From positions 1 through 50,927 of IMG/VR virus record IMGVR_UViG_3300044632_001258: a stretch of DNA of 50,927 bases; one strand, 5' to 3'. How positions within the stretch are numbered: position 1 is the stretch's first letter; the number at the start of each line of letters is the position of its first letter. Made by a program: the position numbers and the translations under genes. A model generated the notes under the pieces. That model made no database searches and was not told the origin of the DNA. It saw only the letters and a list, made by a program, of their open reading frames with translations. Shown in pieces: positions 1-7,388 of this stretch. This DNA is from a virus.

Positions 1-234
1 GAGCCAATAAATTTTAATTATGTGGTAACTAGATTATTAGAATTTAAAGAAGGTACATTAAATGCTGGATTAACTTTTTGTGAACAGTTTGGTTTAAAAA
101 AAGAATTAGAAATTTTAAAAACAATTGATAGGAATGTTTTAAGAATGTCTGAACTTTATCCTAAACTTACATTAGATGATGGTGAGGGTATTCCATATTC
201 AGGACCAGATAAAGCGGTGCCTGAATCAAAATAG
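1..234 (+). CDS. Hypothetical protein, C-terminal fragment cut by the window edge
   Basis: The frame is open from base 1 to the TAA at 232-234, so the gene runs in from upstream and only its last 77 residues are visible. A GTG at 22 could be read as a start, but the open frame ahead of it makes an internal position more likely. The visible part is charged and looks helical, and it ends in a Gly/Pro-rich acidic tail (DDGEGIPYSGPDKAVPESK). I recognise no family. It is separated from the next gene by 54 bp without a clear terminator. Confidence 0.6.
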   Translation, partial: EPINFNYVVTRLLEFKEGTLNAGLTFCEQFGLKKELEILKTIDRNVLRMSELYPKLTLDDGEGIPYSGPDKAVPESK

Positions 235-277
235 GAATTATGAACACTCATTGTTGATGGGTTTGTTTTTTTTACTA

Positions 278-284
278 TATTTAC
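278..284 (+). promoter_or_regulatory. Weak TATTTAT-class promoter (TATTTAC)
   Basis: TATTTAC lies 4 bp before the ATG at 289. It differs by one base from the TATTTAT heptamer found at the same distance before many other genes here, so it is a weaker member of that class. Confidence 0.3.
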
Positions 285-288
285 TTAT

Positions 289-672
289 ATGAAAAAAATA
301 TTTTATTTGTTCGTTATTATATTCGCAACATCTTGTCAAACACTTAATTATCAAGTGCGAAATTATGAGGATGATGAGGCGTATTGGCAACCTGGTGAAT
401 TATTTTGGTCCCCACCTGTGCAACCTGAAAAACCACCAGTTTCTTCTGATGATTATTACGGAACATCAAAGTATCAAATTGCTCCATATACAAACTACTA
501 CGATTATAACTACTATAATCGACCATATGTATTTACTCCACACCAAGAAGTAATTTTTGTACCTAACCCAAAACCAACAATTCAGAATGGACAGGGACCA
601 ACAAACAAACCTACAAATAATAGAAGTGGTGGGACACAAACTGGCGGGACAACTCATATTAAAAGACCATAA
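289..672 (+). CDS. Putative lipoprotein, Tyr/Asn/Pro-rich
   Basis: The 127-residue product starts with a Lys-Lys signal peptide and a hydrophobic stretch ending in a lipobox-like ATSC at residues 13-16, so the mature protein probably begins with a lipidated Cys16. The rest is low in complexity: acidic and Trp-containing around 25-45, then Tyr/Asn-rich (YTNYYDYNYYNRPY), then a Pro/Asn/Gly/Thr-rich tail ending HIKRP. No enzymatic motif is visible. In a Bacteroidota phage such a protein could sit in the outer membrane of the infected host, for example in exclusion or lysis, but that is a guess. Confidence 0.6.
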   Translation: MKKIFYLFVIIFATSCQTLNYQVRNYEDDEAYWQPGELFWSPPVQPEKPPVSSDDYYGTSKYQIAPYTNYYDYNYYNRPYVFTPHQEVIFVPNPKPTIQNGQGPTNKPTNNRSGGTQTGGTTHIKRP

Positions 673-676
673 CGTA

Positions 677-683
677 TATTTAT
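677..683 (+). promoter_or_regulatory. TATTTAT-class (probable late) promoter
   Basis: TATTTAT sits 7 bp before the ATG at 691, within the usual spacing of this motif in the window. Confidence 0.45.
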
Positions 684-690
684 TATCTAT

Positions 691-1257
691 ATGAAACCAG
701 TTGATAAAGTAGTAATAAATTATTTAAGAAACAAATTTAAAATACCACACGATGTAGTTATTGATGTTAAGAGTGACCCATCTTCGTCTATTAAAACTAT
801 GAATTTTAAATTTGATTTAGCTAAAACGGATGTTAACAGTGGTGAGCCAGATGAATGGTACCAAAAATTTTTTCTAAAACCTAAAAAACTAAATGGAATG
901 CAATCATTTTTACACGATTGGAGTCGAAAGTTTGAACATCCAATAACGGAATTTTTGAAAATTGCTGGTATTGATAGAGAATATTATAGAGTAGTAAACG
1001 AACCTGTTAATTACGGGTTTTTGAACGAAGTTGGAGACAAAATTGAAAATGCAATTAAACAAACTGACTTTCCCGATATTACCATAGAGTTTTCAAAAGA
1101 TAGTGACCCTGATATTAAAATATTGTTTAAGGGATTTACAAACGAACAATTTGAAGATAAAGATATGTTCAAAGAATTTACAAGACAGTTGAAAGATGTC
1201 TTGGGGAATGAAGTTGATTTATCACCTTATATCTTATCATACAGAAGGGGAAAATAA
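691..1257 (+). CDS. Hypothetical protein, 188 aa
   Basis: A complete frame with ATG start, preceded by TATTTAT. The product is soluble and charged, rich in Lys, Asp and Phe, with no signal peptide or membrane segment. Patterns such as DITIEFSKDSDPDIKILFKG suggest alternating beta strands in the C-terminal half. I recognise no family. It shares its promoter type with the tagged proteins further on but lacks the (I/L)-x-E leader, so it may be a late protein of another kind. Confidence 0.6.
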   Translation: MKPVDKVVINYLRNKFKIPHDVVIDVKSDPSSSIKTMNFKFDLAKTDVNSGEPDEWYQKFFLKPKKLNGMQSFLHDWSRKFEHPITEFLKIAGIDREYYRVVNEPVNYGFLNEVGDKIENAIKQTDFPDITIEFSKDSDPDIKILFKGFTNEQFEDKDMFKEFTRQLKDVLGNEVDLSPYILSYRRGK

Positions 1258-1260
1258 TCC

Positions 1261-1291
1261 TTGATAATTTAAAACATTTATCGTATATTTG
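1261..1291 (+). promoter_or_regulatory. Bacteroidota-type promoter for the tRNA genes
   Basis: TTG at 1261-1263 and TATATTTG at 1284-1291 are separated by 20 bp and match the Bacteroidota TTG/TAnnTTTG promoter. The tRNA begins 17 bp downstream, so a short 5' leader is probably processed off. Confidence 0.7.
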
Positions 1292-1308
1292 TAAAAGATT
1301 TGAGATGA

Positions 1309-1382
1309 GCGCCCTTAGCTCATTCGGTTAGAGCAACTGACTCATAATCAGTGGGTGACAGGTTCGATTCCTGTAGGGCGCA
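1309..1382 (+). tRNA. tRNA with CAT anticodon (elongator Met or Ile2)
   Basis: A complete cloverleaf is readable. The acceptor arms GCGCCCT/AGGGCGC pair fully, the D-arm is TAGCTCA..GGTTAGAGCA, and the anticodon stem ACTGA/TCAGT has loop CTCATAA with anticodon CAT. The T-arm is CAGGTTCGATTCCTG and the discriminator is A. The paired first base excludes an initiator tRNA. CAT may be elongator Met or, if lysidine-modified, Ile for AUA codons; both fit an AT-rich phage and I cannot separate them by eye. CCA is not encoded. The gene is 6 bp ahead of tRNA-Leu and shares its promoter and terminator. Confidence 0.92.
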
Positions 1383-1388
1383 CAGAAT

Positions 1389-1473
1389 GGTTGGATGGTG
1401 GAATAGGTAGACACGCAAGACTTAAAATCTTGTGGACATTGTGTCCGTGCGGGTTCGATTCCCGCTCCGACTA
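1389..1473 (+). tRNA. tRNA-Leu (TAA anticodon)
   Basis: A class II tRNA with a long variable arm (GTGGACATTGTGTCC). The anticodon stem CAAGA/TCTTG holds loop CTTAAAA with anticodon TAA, the T-arm is GCGGGTTCGATTCCCGC, and the acceptor pairs GGTTGGA/TCCGACT with one terminal G-T pair. CCA is not encoded. TTA is likely to be the main Leu codon in this AT-rich genome, so the gene probably supplements the host tRNA pool. Confidence 0.92.
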
Positions 1474-1480
1474 CAACAAG

Positions 1481-1511
1481 ACCCCTTAGTATTTTATTAA
1501 GGGGTTTTTTG
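1481..1511 (+). terminator. Rho-independent terminator of the tRNA unit
   Basis: ACCCCTTA and TAAGGGGT form a stem around an AT-rich loop, followed by a T-run at 1505-1510. It lies directly after the tRNA-Leu gene. Confidence 0.8.
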
Positions 1512-1539
1512 TTTTTGTTAATATTTATTTATACATTTG
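1509..1539 (+). promoter_or_regulatory. TAnnTTTG promoter, 4 bp before a start codon
   Basis: TTG at 1509-1511 and TACATTTG at 1532-1539 are 20 bp apart. The ATG at 1544 is 4 bp after the box, which predicts a leaderless message. A TATTTAT at 1522-1528 lies inside the spacer and may be fortuitous. Confidence 0.6.
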
Positions 1540-1543
1540 TATT

Positions 1544-1687
1544 ATGAAAAATCCATTAGAAAACCTTACAGATAAAGAACTTAATGAGTTGATAACTAAA
1601 ACAGATGTCCCAATGAAATGGGAGTTGGATAAAATCTTAAAAGTTAAAACTAGTGATAAGTCAAACAAGAATAAGACAGATTATTAA
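1544..1687 (+). CDS. Small protein, 47 aa
   Basis: A short frame from ATG 1544 to TAA 1685-1687, starting MKNPLENLTDKELNELI. It is highly charged and Lys/Asp/Asn-rich, with a helical N-terminal half. The well-placed promoter at exactly the spacing used by other genes supports translation. Its last 35 bp overlap the GTG start of the metallopeptidase gene in another frame, so the two may be translationally coupled. No function can be assigned. Confidence 0.55.
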   Translation: MKNPLENLTDKELNELITKTDVPMKWELDKILKVKTSDKSNKNKTDY

Positions 1688-2759
1688 GGAGGCAGCTGGT
1701 GTTCCTGATGATATTGATATGATGGTTAACATCTTAACCGACTTGGTTAAAGATGAGATTCGGGCATTTAAAGATAGTGGTAAACAACTTAAAGTTGGTG
1801 TGGCCGATGTTAAGAATTATGGTGACACTGAGTTTAGGTCGGGTGATATAAAAGTAGGTAAAGAAAAATCTTGGCAGTATGTTAAAAACTCACCACTCTT
1901 CAATAAGGAGTTGTGGGATAAGTTTCCCATGTATAAGAATAAAGTTACAATAAGTTTTAACATTTACCCTGATGAAGCATTAGATGTTAACAATATAAAA
2001 AAACCTACGATTAATGCTGTCCATATTTTTGATGCTGAAAAGATGGAGATTAAAGATAAGAAAGGTTTAGGTGGAACTTATAGTAGTGGAGCGTTTGAAT
2101 TTGAACTTACCATGGGAGATTCAAACTGGGATGACCTTGATACATTAAGCCCAAATCTGGATTCAGTAATTGCTCACGAGGTATTCCATTCTTATCAGTT
2201 GTTTAAGAGATATACGAAGTCAGGTCAAGTTGGTTTTGGTAAGGAACATACGTTAAACACTTTGGTAGGGTCTCTTAAAAAGGACTTCAATAAGGAGTTT
2301 AATTATTTTTTACACGTTCTTTATTTGTCGTTAAGGTTTGAGCATCAGGCTAGAATTCCTCAATCATTAAAAGTTCTTAAAAGTAAAAAAATTGAAAACT
2401 ATAATGACTTCATTGAAGCTATTAAAGATACTGACACTTACAAAGATGTTAAAATGTTAAAATCATTCTCGGCAGATAAGTTAATTAATGATTTGAGTCG
2501 TATGCAGAGTTTGGAAGATATCTTTAGAAAACAAATGGCTCAACAACATACAAAATTCGCACTTGAGAGTTGGAATGATATCTTGGAACGAATTGTTGAA
2601 CACGGAAAACAAAGTGGTATGACCAGTAATCCTTTCCGTGGAATGAGTCAGAAACTATTAAATGACCCTAAGTTATTCTTTAAACATTGGGAGAAAGTAT
2701 TTGATAGAAGGGGGGATGAATTATTTAGAAGTTTAACTAGATTATACGCATTGTTATGA
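1653..2759 (+). CDS. Tagged putative zinc metallopeptidase (HExxH)
   Basis: The 368-residue product has a clear zincin motif at residues 175-179 (AHEVFHSYQ), where the two His would bind zinc and the Glu would be the catalytic base. The third zinc ligand is not obvious. The start is taken as GTG 1653 because it keeps the leader MISQTRIRQIIKEAAG. There I11-K12-E13 followed by A14 fits the T4-type prohead protease site and resembles leaders of other proteins in this window. It probably acts as a packaged, injected protein that cleaves host proteins; the HExxH is seen, the packaging is inferred. Its TGA overlaps the start of the MKYVVTES gene. Confidence 0.6.
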   Translation: MISQTRIRQIIKEAAGVPDDIDMMVNILTDLVKDEIRAFKDSGKQLKVGVADVKNYGDTEFRSGDIKVGKEKSWQYVKNSPLFNKELWDKFPMYKNKVTISFNIYPDEALDVNNIKKPTINAVHIFDAEKMEIKDKKGLGGTYSSGAFEFELTMGDSNWDDLDTLSPNLDSVIAHEVFHSYQLFKRYTKSGQVGFGKEHTLNTLVGSLKKDFNKEFNYFLHVLYLSLRFEHQARIPQSLKVLKSKKIENYNDFIEAIKDTDTYKDVKMLKSFSADKLINDLSRMQSLEDIFRKQMAQQHTKFALESWNDILERIVEHGKQSGMTSNPFRGMSQKLLNDPKLFFKHWEKVFDRRGDELFRSLTRLYALL

Positions 2760-3169
2760 AATACGTGGTAACTGAAAGTCAGAAACAATTAATCTTTAAT
2801 AAGATTTATAACTATATTGACAATTTAATACCGTCAAATATGACAGTTGTTTATGATTATGATTCAGAGGAGGTAGTTGACTATGACCATACTTATGATA
2901 CGATTGATAAAATTGATTCAATTTCATTTTTAAATGATGAATATGATACTGAAATGAAAATTTATTTGAAAAACTATTGGAACGATACACCTTCAGGTGA
3001 AATAAGAAAAAATGATTCTCCGATGCTTTGGATTGATTTTCCTATAAAGGGTCAATTAGATGATATGTTTGGTAATCACTGGCATGAGCCTTTTCTAAAA
3101 TGGTTTTATTATAATTATAGTCACGAGTTACCTGATGGTGTAAAAATTAAAACAATTGAATCGTATTAA
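2756..3169 (+). CDS. MKYxxTES-tagged hypothetical protein
   Basis: This 137-residue protein begins MKYVVTESQ and overlaps the metallopeptidase stop by ATGA. Its C-terminal part (LDDMFGNHWHEPFLKWF..GVKIKTIE) aligns by eye with the protein at 42819 (LDGIFGEDKWEETFKEWF..MDVKTVK), which also follows a tagged gene by an ATGA overlap. The centre is very acidic and Tyr-rich. No known domain is recognised. The arrangement suggests a partner or accessory protein of the upstream gene product. Confidence 0.6.
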   Translation: MKYVVTESQKQLIFNKIYNYIDNLIPSNMTVVYDYDSEEVVDYDHTYDTIDKIDSISFLNDEYDTEMKIYLKNYWNDTPSGEIRKNDSPMLWIDFPIKGQLDDMFGNHWHEPFLKWFYYNYSHELPDGVKIKTIESY

Positions 3170-3193
3170 CCTGACAAAATGTCAGGTTTTTTG
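3170..3193 (+). terminator. Rho-independent terminator
   Basis: CCTGACAAAATGTCAGG forms a 6-7 bp hairpin followed by TTTTTTG. It closes the metallopeptidase/MKYVVTES pair and isolates dnaK. Confidence 0.8.
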
Positions 3194-3213
3194 TTTTGGC
3201 ACATTGTTTAATA

Positions 3214-3256
3214 ATGGGGTTCGGACTTGACTCCATAAAAAATAATCAATATTATT
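3214..3256 (+). promoter_or_regulatory. Two hairpins in the dnaK leader
   Basis: ATGGGGT at 3214-3220 can pair with ACTCCAT at 3230-3236 (one G-T pair), and AATAAT at 3241-3246 with ATTATT at 3251-3256. Both lie between the upstream terminator and the dnaK start, where no clear TAnnTTTG promoter exists. They could be control elements of dnaK or simply AT-rich chance pairing. Confidence 0.3.
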
Positions 3257-3275
3257 AAACAAATTAAATTAAACT

Positions 3276-5132
3276 ATGGGAAAAATTATAGGAATTGACC
3301 TTGGAACAACTAATTCGTGTGTTGCCGTAATGGAAGGTAACGAGCCAGTTGTGATTACAAACAGTGAAGGAAAAAGAACCACCCCTTCAATTGTTGCATT
3401 TATCAATGGTGGTGAAAGAAAGATTGGTGACCCTGCAAAACGTCAGGCGGTAACCAACCCTGAAAAAACAATTTCATCTATTAAGCGTTTTATGGGAACT
3501 GGATTTGATGAAAGTAAAAGTGAGGTAGGTAGAGTTCCCTACAAAGTGGTAAACAGTAAAGGTACTCCACGTGTTGAGATTGACGGTAAGGAGTATTCAC
3601 CTCAAGAAGTTTCGGCAATGGTTCTTCAAAAGATGAAACAGACTGCTGAAGATTATTTGGGTTCTGAAGTTACCGAAGCGGTTATCACGGTACCCGCATA
3701 CTTCAATGACGCTCAACGTCAGGCTACAAAAGAAGCAGGTGAGATTGCGGGATTGAAGGTAATGAGAATTGTGAATGAACCAACGGCAGCAGCTCTTGCG
3801 TATGGATTGGATAAACAATCTAAAGATATGAAGATTGTTGTGTTTGACTGTGGTGGTGGAACACATGACGTATCGGTATTAGAACTTGGTGATGGTGTAT
3901 TTGAGGTATTGTCTACTGATGGTGATACACACCTTGGTGGTGATGACTTTGACAATGTTATTGTTGATTGGTTGGTTAAAGAATTCCAAGACGAGAATGG
4001 ATTGGACTTGACCAAAGACCCAATGGCATTACAACGTTTACGTGAAGGGGCTGAGAAAGCGAAGATTGAATTATCATCTTCACCTTCAACTGAGATTAAC
4101 CTTCCATACATTATGCCAGTAGATGGTGTACCGAAACACTTGGTTCGTAGTTTGACTAAAGCAAAGTTTGAACAACTTGTTGACAGTTTGGTTCAAAGAA
4201 CTATTAAACCTTGTGAGTCAGCTCTTAAAAGTGCGGGACTTAAAACATCTGACATTGATGAAATCATCTTGGTTGGTGGTACAACACGTATTCCGGCAAT
4301 TCAGGAAGCCGTTAAGAAGTTCTTTGGTAAAGACCCATCAAAAGGTGTTAACCCAGATGAGGTAGTTGCGTTAGGTGCGGCAATTCAAGCGGGTGTATTA
4401 GCAGGTGATGTTAAAGACGTATTGTTATTGGATGTAACACCACTATCACTTGGTATTGAGACAATGGGTGGAGTATTTACAAAGTTGATTGATGCTAACA
4501 CAACAATCCCAACAAAGAAATCTCAAGTATTTTCAACCGCAGTTGACAACCAACCGTCAGTTGAAATCCACGTATTACAAGGTGAGAGAGCAATGGCGAA
4601 AGATAATAGAACTATTGGTCGTTTCCATTTGGATGGTCTTCCACCGGCAATGAGAGGTATCCCACAAATTGAAGTTACATTTGATATCGATGCTAATGGT
4701 ATTATCAATGTATCAGCACTTGATAAAGGAACAAATAAACAACAAAACATTCGTATTGAGGCGTCATCAGGACTTTCAAAAGAAGAAATTGAAAGAATGA
4801 AACAAGAGGCTGAAGCAAATGCTGAATCTGATATGAAGGCTAAAGAAGATGCTGACGTTATTAATCAGGCAGACTCAACCATATTCCAAGTCGAAAAATC
4901 TTTGAAAGATTTTGAAGATAAATTAACTGAAGAACAAAAGACGGAAATTGGTACACTTCTAACTGAACTTAAAGATTCACATTCTTCAAAAGATATTGAA
5001 AAGATTAAAACATCAATGGAGAATCTTAACACAAAGTTTCAAGGAATTGTTGCGGAAATTTATCAATCACAATCTCAACAAACATCTCCTGACCAAGAAG
5101 TATCGGATGTTGACTTTGAGGAAGTGAAATAA
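3276..5132 (+). CDS. dnaK: Molecular chaperone DnaK (Hsp70)
   Basis: Full-length Hsp70, 618 residues: ATPase domain with [10 protein letters not shown] (5-14), [11 protein letters not shown] (167-177), the linker-proximal [11 protein letters not shown], a substrate-binding domain, a helical lid and a C-terminus DVDFEEVK typical of Bacteroidota DnaK. It would bind exposed hydrophobic segments in an ATP-driven cycle, normally with DnaJ and GrpE, neither of which is seen here, so it presumably uses host partners. The phosphate-2 loop reads [10 protein letters not shown] (191-200) instead of the nearly invariant DLGGGTFDVS; Thr196 is kept. It has its own terminators on both sides. It may fold phage virion proteins or offset host stress. 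Confidence 0.97.
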   Translation: MGKIIGIDLGTTNSCVAVMEGNEPVVITNSEGKRTTPSIVAFINGGERKIGDPAKRQAVTNPEKTISSIKRFMGTGFDESKSEVGRVPYKVVNSKGTPRVEIDGKEYSPQEVSAMVLQKMKQTAEDYLGSEVTEAVITVPAYFNDAQRQATKEAGEIAGLKVMRIVNEPTAAALAYGLDKQSKDMKIVVFDCGGGTHDVSVLELGDGVFEVLSTDGDTHLGGDDFDNVIVDWLVKEFQDENGLDLTKDPMALQRLREGAEKAKIELSSSPSTEINLPYIMPVDGVPKHLVRSLTKAKFEQLVDSLVQRTIKPCESALKSAGLKTSDIDEIILVGGTTRIPAIQEAVKKFFGKDPSKGVNPDEVVALGAAIQAGVLAGDVKDVLLLDVTPLSLGIETMGGVFTKLIDANTTIPTKKSQVFSTAVDNQPSVEIHVLQGERAMAKDNRTIGRFHLDGLPPAMRGIPQIEVTFDIDANGIINVSALDKGTNKQQNIRIEASSGLSKEEIERMKQEAEANAESDMKAKEDADVINQADSTIFQVEKSLKDFEDKLTEEQKTEIGTLLTELKDSHSSKDIEKIKTSMENLNTKFQGIVAEIYQSQSQQTSPDQEVSDVDFEEVK

Positions 5133-5151
5133 TTATTCGTTTAAAATTTAT

Positions 5152-5179
5152 AAAAACCTCAAATATTTGGGGTTTTTTT
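5152..5179 (+). terminator. Terminator after dnaK
   Basis: AAAAACCTCAAA pairs with the sequence around TTTGGGGTTTTT, followed by more T. It lies about 20 bp after the dnaK stop. Confidence 0.75.
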
Positions 5180-5190
5180 ATTGGACACAA

Positions 5191-5197
5191 TATTTAT
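5191..5197 (+). promoter_or_regulatory. TATTTAT-class (probable late) promoter
   Basis: TATTTAT lies 12 bp before the ATG at 5210, directly after the dnaK terminator, so the downstream gene must have its own promoter. Confidence 0.45.
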
Positions 5198-5209
5198 AAA
5201 TAAAAATTT

Positions 5210-5587
5210 ATGAAAAAAATAGTTAGATTAACAGAATCGGATTTAGTAAAAATTGTTAAGAGAGTTCTCCAAGAACAAATTCTTCCTAAACCTGGTGAAA
5301 ACCCTGAATTTGATAAAGTTTTAAATAAAGTTAAAGATTGTTGTATGAAGGCAGGTATGAAAAACTTCCCAACAACTGAATGTGGACCTGTAATTTTGGC
5401 AGTTGTTATGGGACAAACACCTACTGATAAACAAATGGAGGCTTGTAATACGGCAGTTAAACGAGAAGCACCTAATGCGGTTTTAGAATGTGGAACTTGT
5501 ATTTTTCAATCAGTCTCAATGAGTGGAGGTAAATTACCTGATATGGGTAAACTACCATTCCCAAAATTTCCTTATAATAAGGCTTAA
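5210..5587 (+). CDS. LTESDL-tagged Cys-rich protein
   Basis: This 125-residue protein starts with a basic amphipathic leader, MKKIVRLTESDLVKIVKRV. L7-T8-E9 followed by S10 matches the (L/I)xE/(S,A,G) processing rule. The same leader (KLTESDLQRIVKKV) occurs on the minus-strand gene at 41179. The body holds about six Cys (CCMK, TECG, EACN, LECGTC), which suggests disulfides or a metal site, and ends in a Pro/Gly/Lys-rich tail. No catalytic family is recognised. It is a monocistronic unit between two terminators, and I infer a packaged small protein. Confidence 0.6.
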   Translation: MKKIVRLTESDLVKIVKRVLQEQILPKPGENPEFDKVLNKVKDCCMKAGMKNFPTTECGPVILAVVMGQTPTDKQMEACNTAVKREAPNAVLECGTCIFQSVSMSGGKLPDMGKLPFPKFPYNKA

Positions 5588-5607
5588 AAATAAGTAATAT
5601 TAATGAT

Positions 5608-5639
5608 AACCCCACTTGAAAGAGTGGGGTTTTTGTTTT
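5608..5639 (+). terminator. Rho-independent terminator
   Basis: AACCCCACT and AGTGGGGTT form a strong stem with a short AT loop, followed by TTTTGTTTT. Confidence 0.85.
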
Positions 5640-5644
5640 ATAAT

Positions 5645-5657
5645 TGTGACAGTCACA
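5645..5657 (+). promoter_or_regulatory. Inverted repeat, possible operator
   Basis: TGTGACAGTCACA is a near-perfect inverted repeat around one central base. It lies between a terminator and a gene with a rare good ribosome-binding site (AAAGGAG, about 10 bp before the ATG at 5688). The location suits a repressor or activator site. Confidence 0.35.
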
Positions 5658-5687
5658 GGGGTTCTTTGAAATAAAGGAGAAAATATT

Positions 5688-6062
5688 ATGGAAACAACTT
5701 ATTTTGTTTTAGGTGTACTCACGGTAGTTGCGGTAATTGTTGCCGGTGTGATTACTTGGGGTTTGCTTATGATTAATAAACAACAAACACAAATCAAAAA
5801 TTTACAAGAAGATATTCAAGGTTTGATGAGAACCATCTCAACTGAGATGGATTACACATCAAGAAGAATTGATACTGAACGAAGAAACATTTATGACGAA
5901 ATTGCAAATCGTAATAATGATATTCAAAAACAACTTGAATATGCTTTAAGAGCAATTCAAGAATCTGAAGAAAAATCGTCCAGGTATACTGACAAACGAA
6001 TTGATAAACTAATTGATACCTATTTTGATATCAAAAAAAATAAAGACCTTTTAAAAGGATAA
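5688..6062 (+). CDS. Membrane-anchored coiled-coil protein
   Basis: The 124 residues show one N-terminal hydrophobic segment (about 6-30, LGVLTVVAVIVAGVITWGLL) followed by a long charged helix with heptad-like spacing to the end (MINKQQTQIKNLQEDIQ...). Topology would be N-terminal anchor with the coiled coil in one compartment. Unlike its neighbours it has a Shine-Dalgarno-like AAAGGAG. No family is recognised. A role in membrane scaffolding or lysis timing is possible but not shown. Confidence 0.65.
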   Translation: METTYFVLGVLTVVAVIVAGVITWGLLMINKQQTQIKNLQEDIQGLMRTISTEMDYTSRRIDTERRNIYDEIANRNNDIQKQLEYALRAIQESEEKSSRYTDKRIDKLIDTYFDIKKNKDLLKG

Positions 6063-6095
6063 AATAATAATGAACCCTTGTGACTTTTTTAGACT

Positions 6096-6482
6096 ATGAA
6101 TAATAAATTTAATATCGCGGTTATTGCCCACGACAACAAGAAGGCCGATATGGTCGCCTTTATTATGAAGAGATTAGAGTTCTTCAAACGTAGGGCGAAC
6201 ATTTATGCGACAGGAACAACAGGTAAACACATTGAGTTTGCCGGTGTTAAAGTTAATAGGTTACAATCAGGACCTATGGGTGGGGATGCTCAAATTGCTG
6301 CGAAAATTGTGGATAAAGAAATTGACTATGTTATCTTCTTTATTGACCCATTATCTTCCCATCCTCATGAGGTAGATGTACAAATGGTTTTAAGGATATG
6401 TAATGTTACCGACACTCCAATTGCTACAAATTACTCAATGGCGAGTATGATGATAAATTATTTGGAAAGTGAGGAAGTTTGA
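6096..6482 (+). CDS. mgsA: Methylglyoxal synthase
   Basis: The 128-residue product aligns throughout with MgsA, which converts dihydroxyacetone phosphate to methylglyoxal and inorganic phosphate. Visible conserved elements are AHD (H12, D13), the phosphate loop ATGTTG (38-43), SGPMGGD with D64, FFIDPL with D84, and HPHEVD with H91. It lacks the C-terminal extension of E. coli MgsA, so it is a minimal form. In a phage it could release phosphate from triose phosphate or slow host glycolysis; this is inference. Promoter and terminator are not obvious; it may be read with the preceding gene. Confidence 0.93.
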   Translation: MNNKFNIAVIAHDNKKADMVAFIMKRLEFFKRRANIYATGTTGKHIEFAGVKVNRLQSGPMGGDAQIAAKIVDKEIDYVIFFIDPLSSHPHEVDVQMVLRICNVTDTPIATNYSMASMMINYLESEEV

Positions 6483-6492
6483 TGTATCTTTG
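6462..6492 (+). promoter_or_regulatory. TAnnTTTG promoter
   Basis: TTG at 6462-6464 and TATCTTTG at 6485-6492 are 20 bp apart. The ATG follows 15 bp later, longer than the 4 bp seen elsewhere. The -33 element lies inside the end of mgsA. Confidence 0.65.
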
Positions 6493-6507
6493 TAAAAAAT
6501 ATAATAT

Positions 6508-6723
6508 ATGAAAAAAGTTTTTAATTGGTTTTGGTTGATACTGTATTTCGCAATACCTGTGTATTTTACCATAGTATTATTTGTATCCGCTTTTGGATAC
6601 TGTGAATTAAATGAAATGATTGATTACCAATGGTGGTTATTCTTTTTTGCATTTGAGATTTGGTTTACCTCTGTCGCGGCAAAAAGAATTGATGAAGGTT
6701 ACGAAAGAATAAAAGGAGAATAA
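6508..6723 (+). CDS. Small membrane protein, 71 aa
   Basis: Two hydrophobic aromatic-rich segments (about 5-28 and 40-58) and a charged C-terminus (RIDEGYERIKGE) indicate a small two-span membrane protein. It starts the plus-strand operon that continues through the cREC and phosphoesterase genes, driven by the promoter just upstream. No family is recognised. Confidence 0.6.
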   Translation: MKKVFNWFWLILYFAIPVYFTIVLFVSAFGYCELNEMIDYQWWLFFFAFEIWFTSVAAKRIDEGYERIKGE

Positions 6724-6724
6724 A

Positions 6725-7174
6725 ATGAAAATTTATTTAGATGATGTAAGAACACCAAAAGATAAAGACTGGATGGTTGTTAGAAACTACCACGAGTTTG
6801 TAAATTTGGTTCAGAAATTGGGTATTAAAAATATTGGTACCATTTCATTGGACCATGATTTGGGGGACAGTGCTATGAATGAGTACCATACTAACGTATC
6901 ACCTAACTTCAAATTAGATTATGGTAACATCAATGAAAAGACAGGATACGACGCAGCTAAGTTTTTGATTAATGAGTTCTACTCTCAATATCCTGAAAGA
7001 TTGGATATGGATTATTGGACAAAAAAGAAAGAACCTATAATGTTTCCAATCGTGTTAACTCACTCAGCAAATCCTATTGGGTCTGCAAACATTATGGGTT
7101 ATATTAATAACTTTTTAATGAACGAAGTCAAACCACAAACTTGTGTTAGACACTCAATACCACACACCGTATGA
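6725..7174 (+). CDS. Cyclic-phosphate-processing receiver-like (cREC) protein
   Basis: The 149-residue product begins KIYLDDVRTPKDKDW with paired Asp6/Asp7, has ISLDHDLGD (D43, H44, D45) in mid-sequence, GYDAAKFL, and a late THSANPIGSANIMGYI. This order is that of the cREC family, a receiver-like domain predicted from comparative genomics to process 2',3'-cyclic phosphate RNA ends alongside RNA ligases and Pnk-type kinases. Such partners are present within 8 kb (RNA ligase at 9725, kinase at 14136, phosphoesterases at 7549 and 11953). Family match is strong; the biochemical role is prediction. Confidence 0.75.
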   Translation: MKIYLDDVRTPKDKDWMVVRNYHEFVNLVQKLGIKNIGTISLDHDLGDSAMNEYHTNVSPNFKLDYGNINEKTGYDAAKFLINEFYSQYPERLDMDYWTKKKEPIMFPIVLTHSANPIGSANIMGYINNFLMNEVKPQTCVRHSIPHTV

Positions 7175-7383
7175 CAAGTAGAATTGTAATTGATATTGAA
7201 TTGACGATTGACCAACGTATTGAAATCATAGAAAAGATTGACCAACACTTTGACATTCTTGATTTTGGAATTAATTCTAATTTTAATAAGGACACTCAGG
7301 ATGAAGATTTACATAAGTCAATTGACAATCTTTATCCTGGTGTTCCAAGAAAGGTAACTGCTTACTACATAATTAATAATTAA
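7171..7383 (+). CDS. Hypothetical protein, 70 aa
   Basis: A short acidic protein (starts MTSRIVIDIELTIDQRIEII) whose ATG overlaps the cREC stop by ATGA, implying coupled translation. Alternating hydrophobic residues at the start suggest a beta-alpha-beta fold. No family recognised. Confidence 0.55.
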   Translation: MTSRIVIDIELTIDQRIEIIEKIDQHFDILDFGINSNFNKDTQDEDLHKSIDNLYPGVPRKVTAYYIINN

Positions 7384-7388
7384 AAAAT

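Noticed and set aside
3195-3212. TTGGCAC..TTG upstream of dnaK, resembling a sigma-54 promoter
   Set aside because: The -12 GC is missing and the spacing is not right; dnaK is not a usual sigma-54 gene.
3597-4750. Long minus-strand frames inside dnaK
   Set aside because: Shadow frames of a conserved gene, with Ser/Pro-rich low-quality sequence and no promoter.
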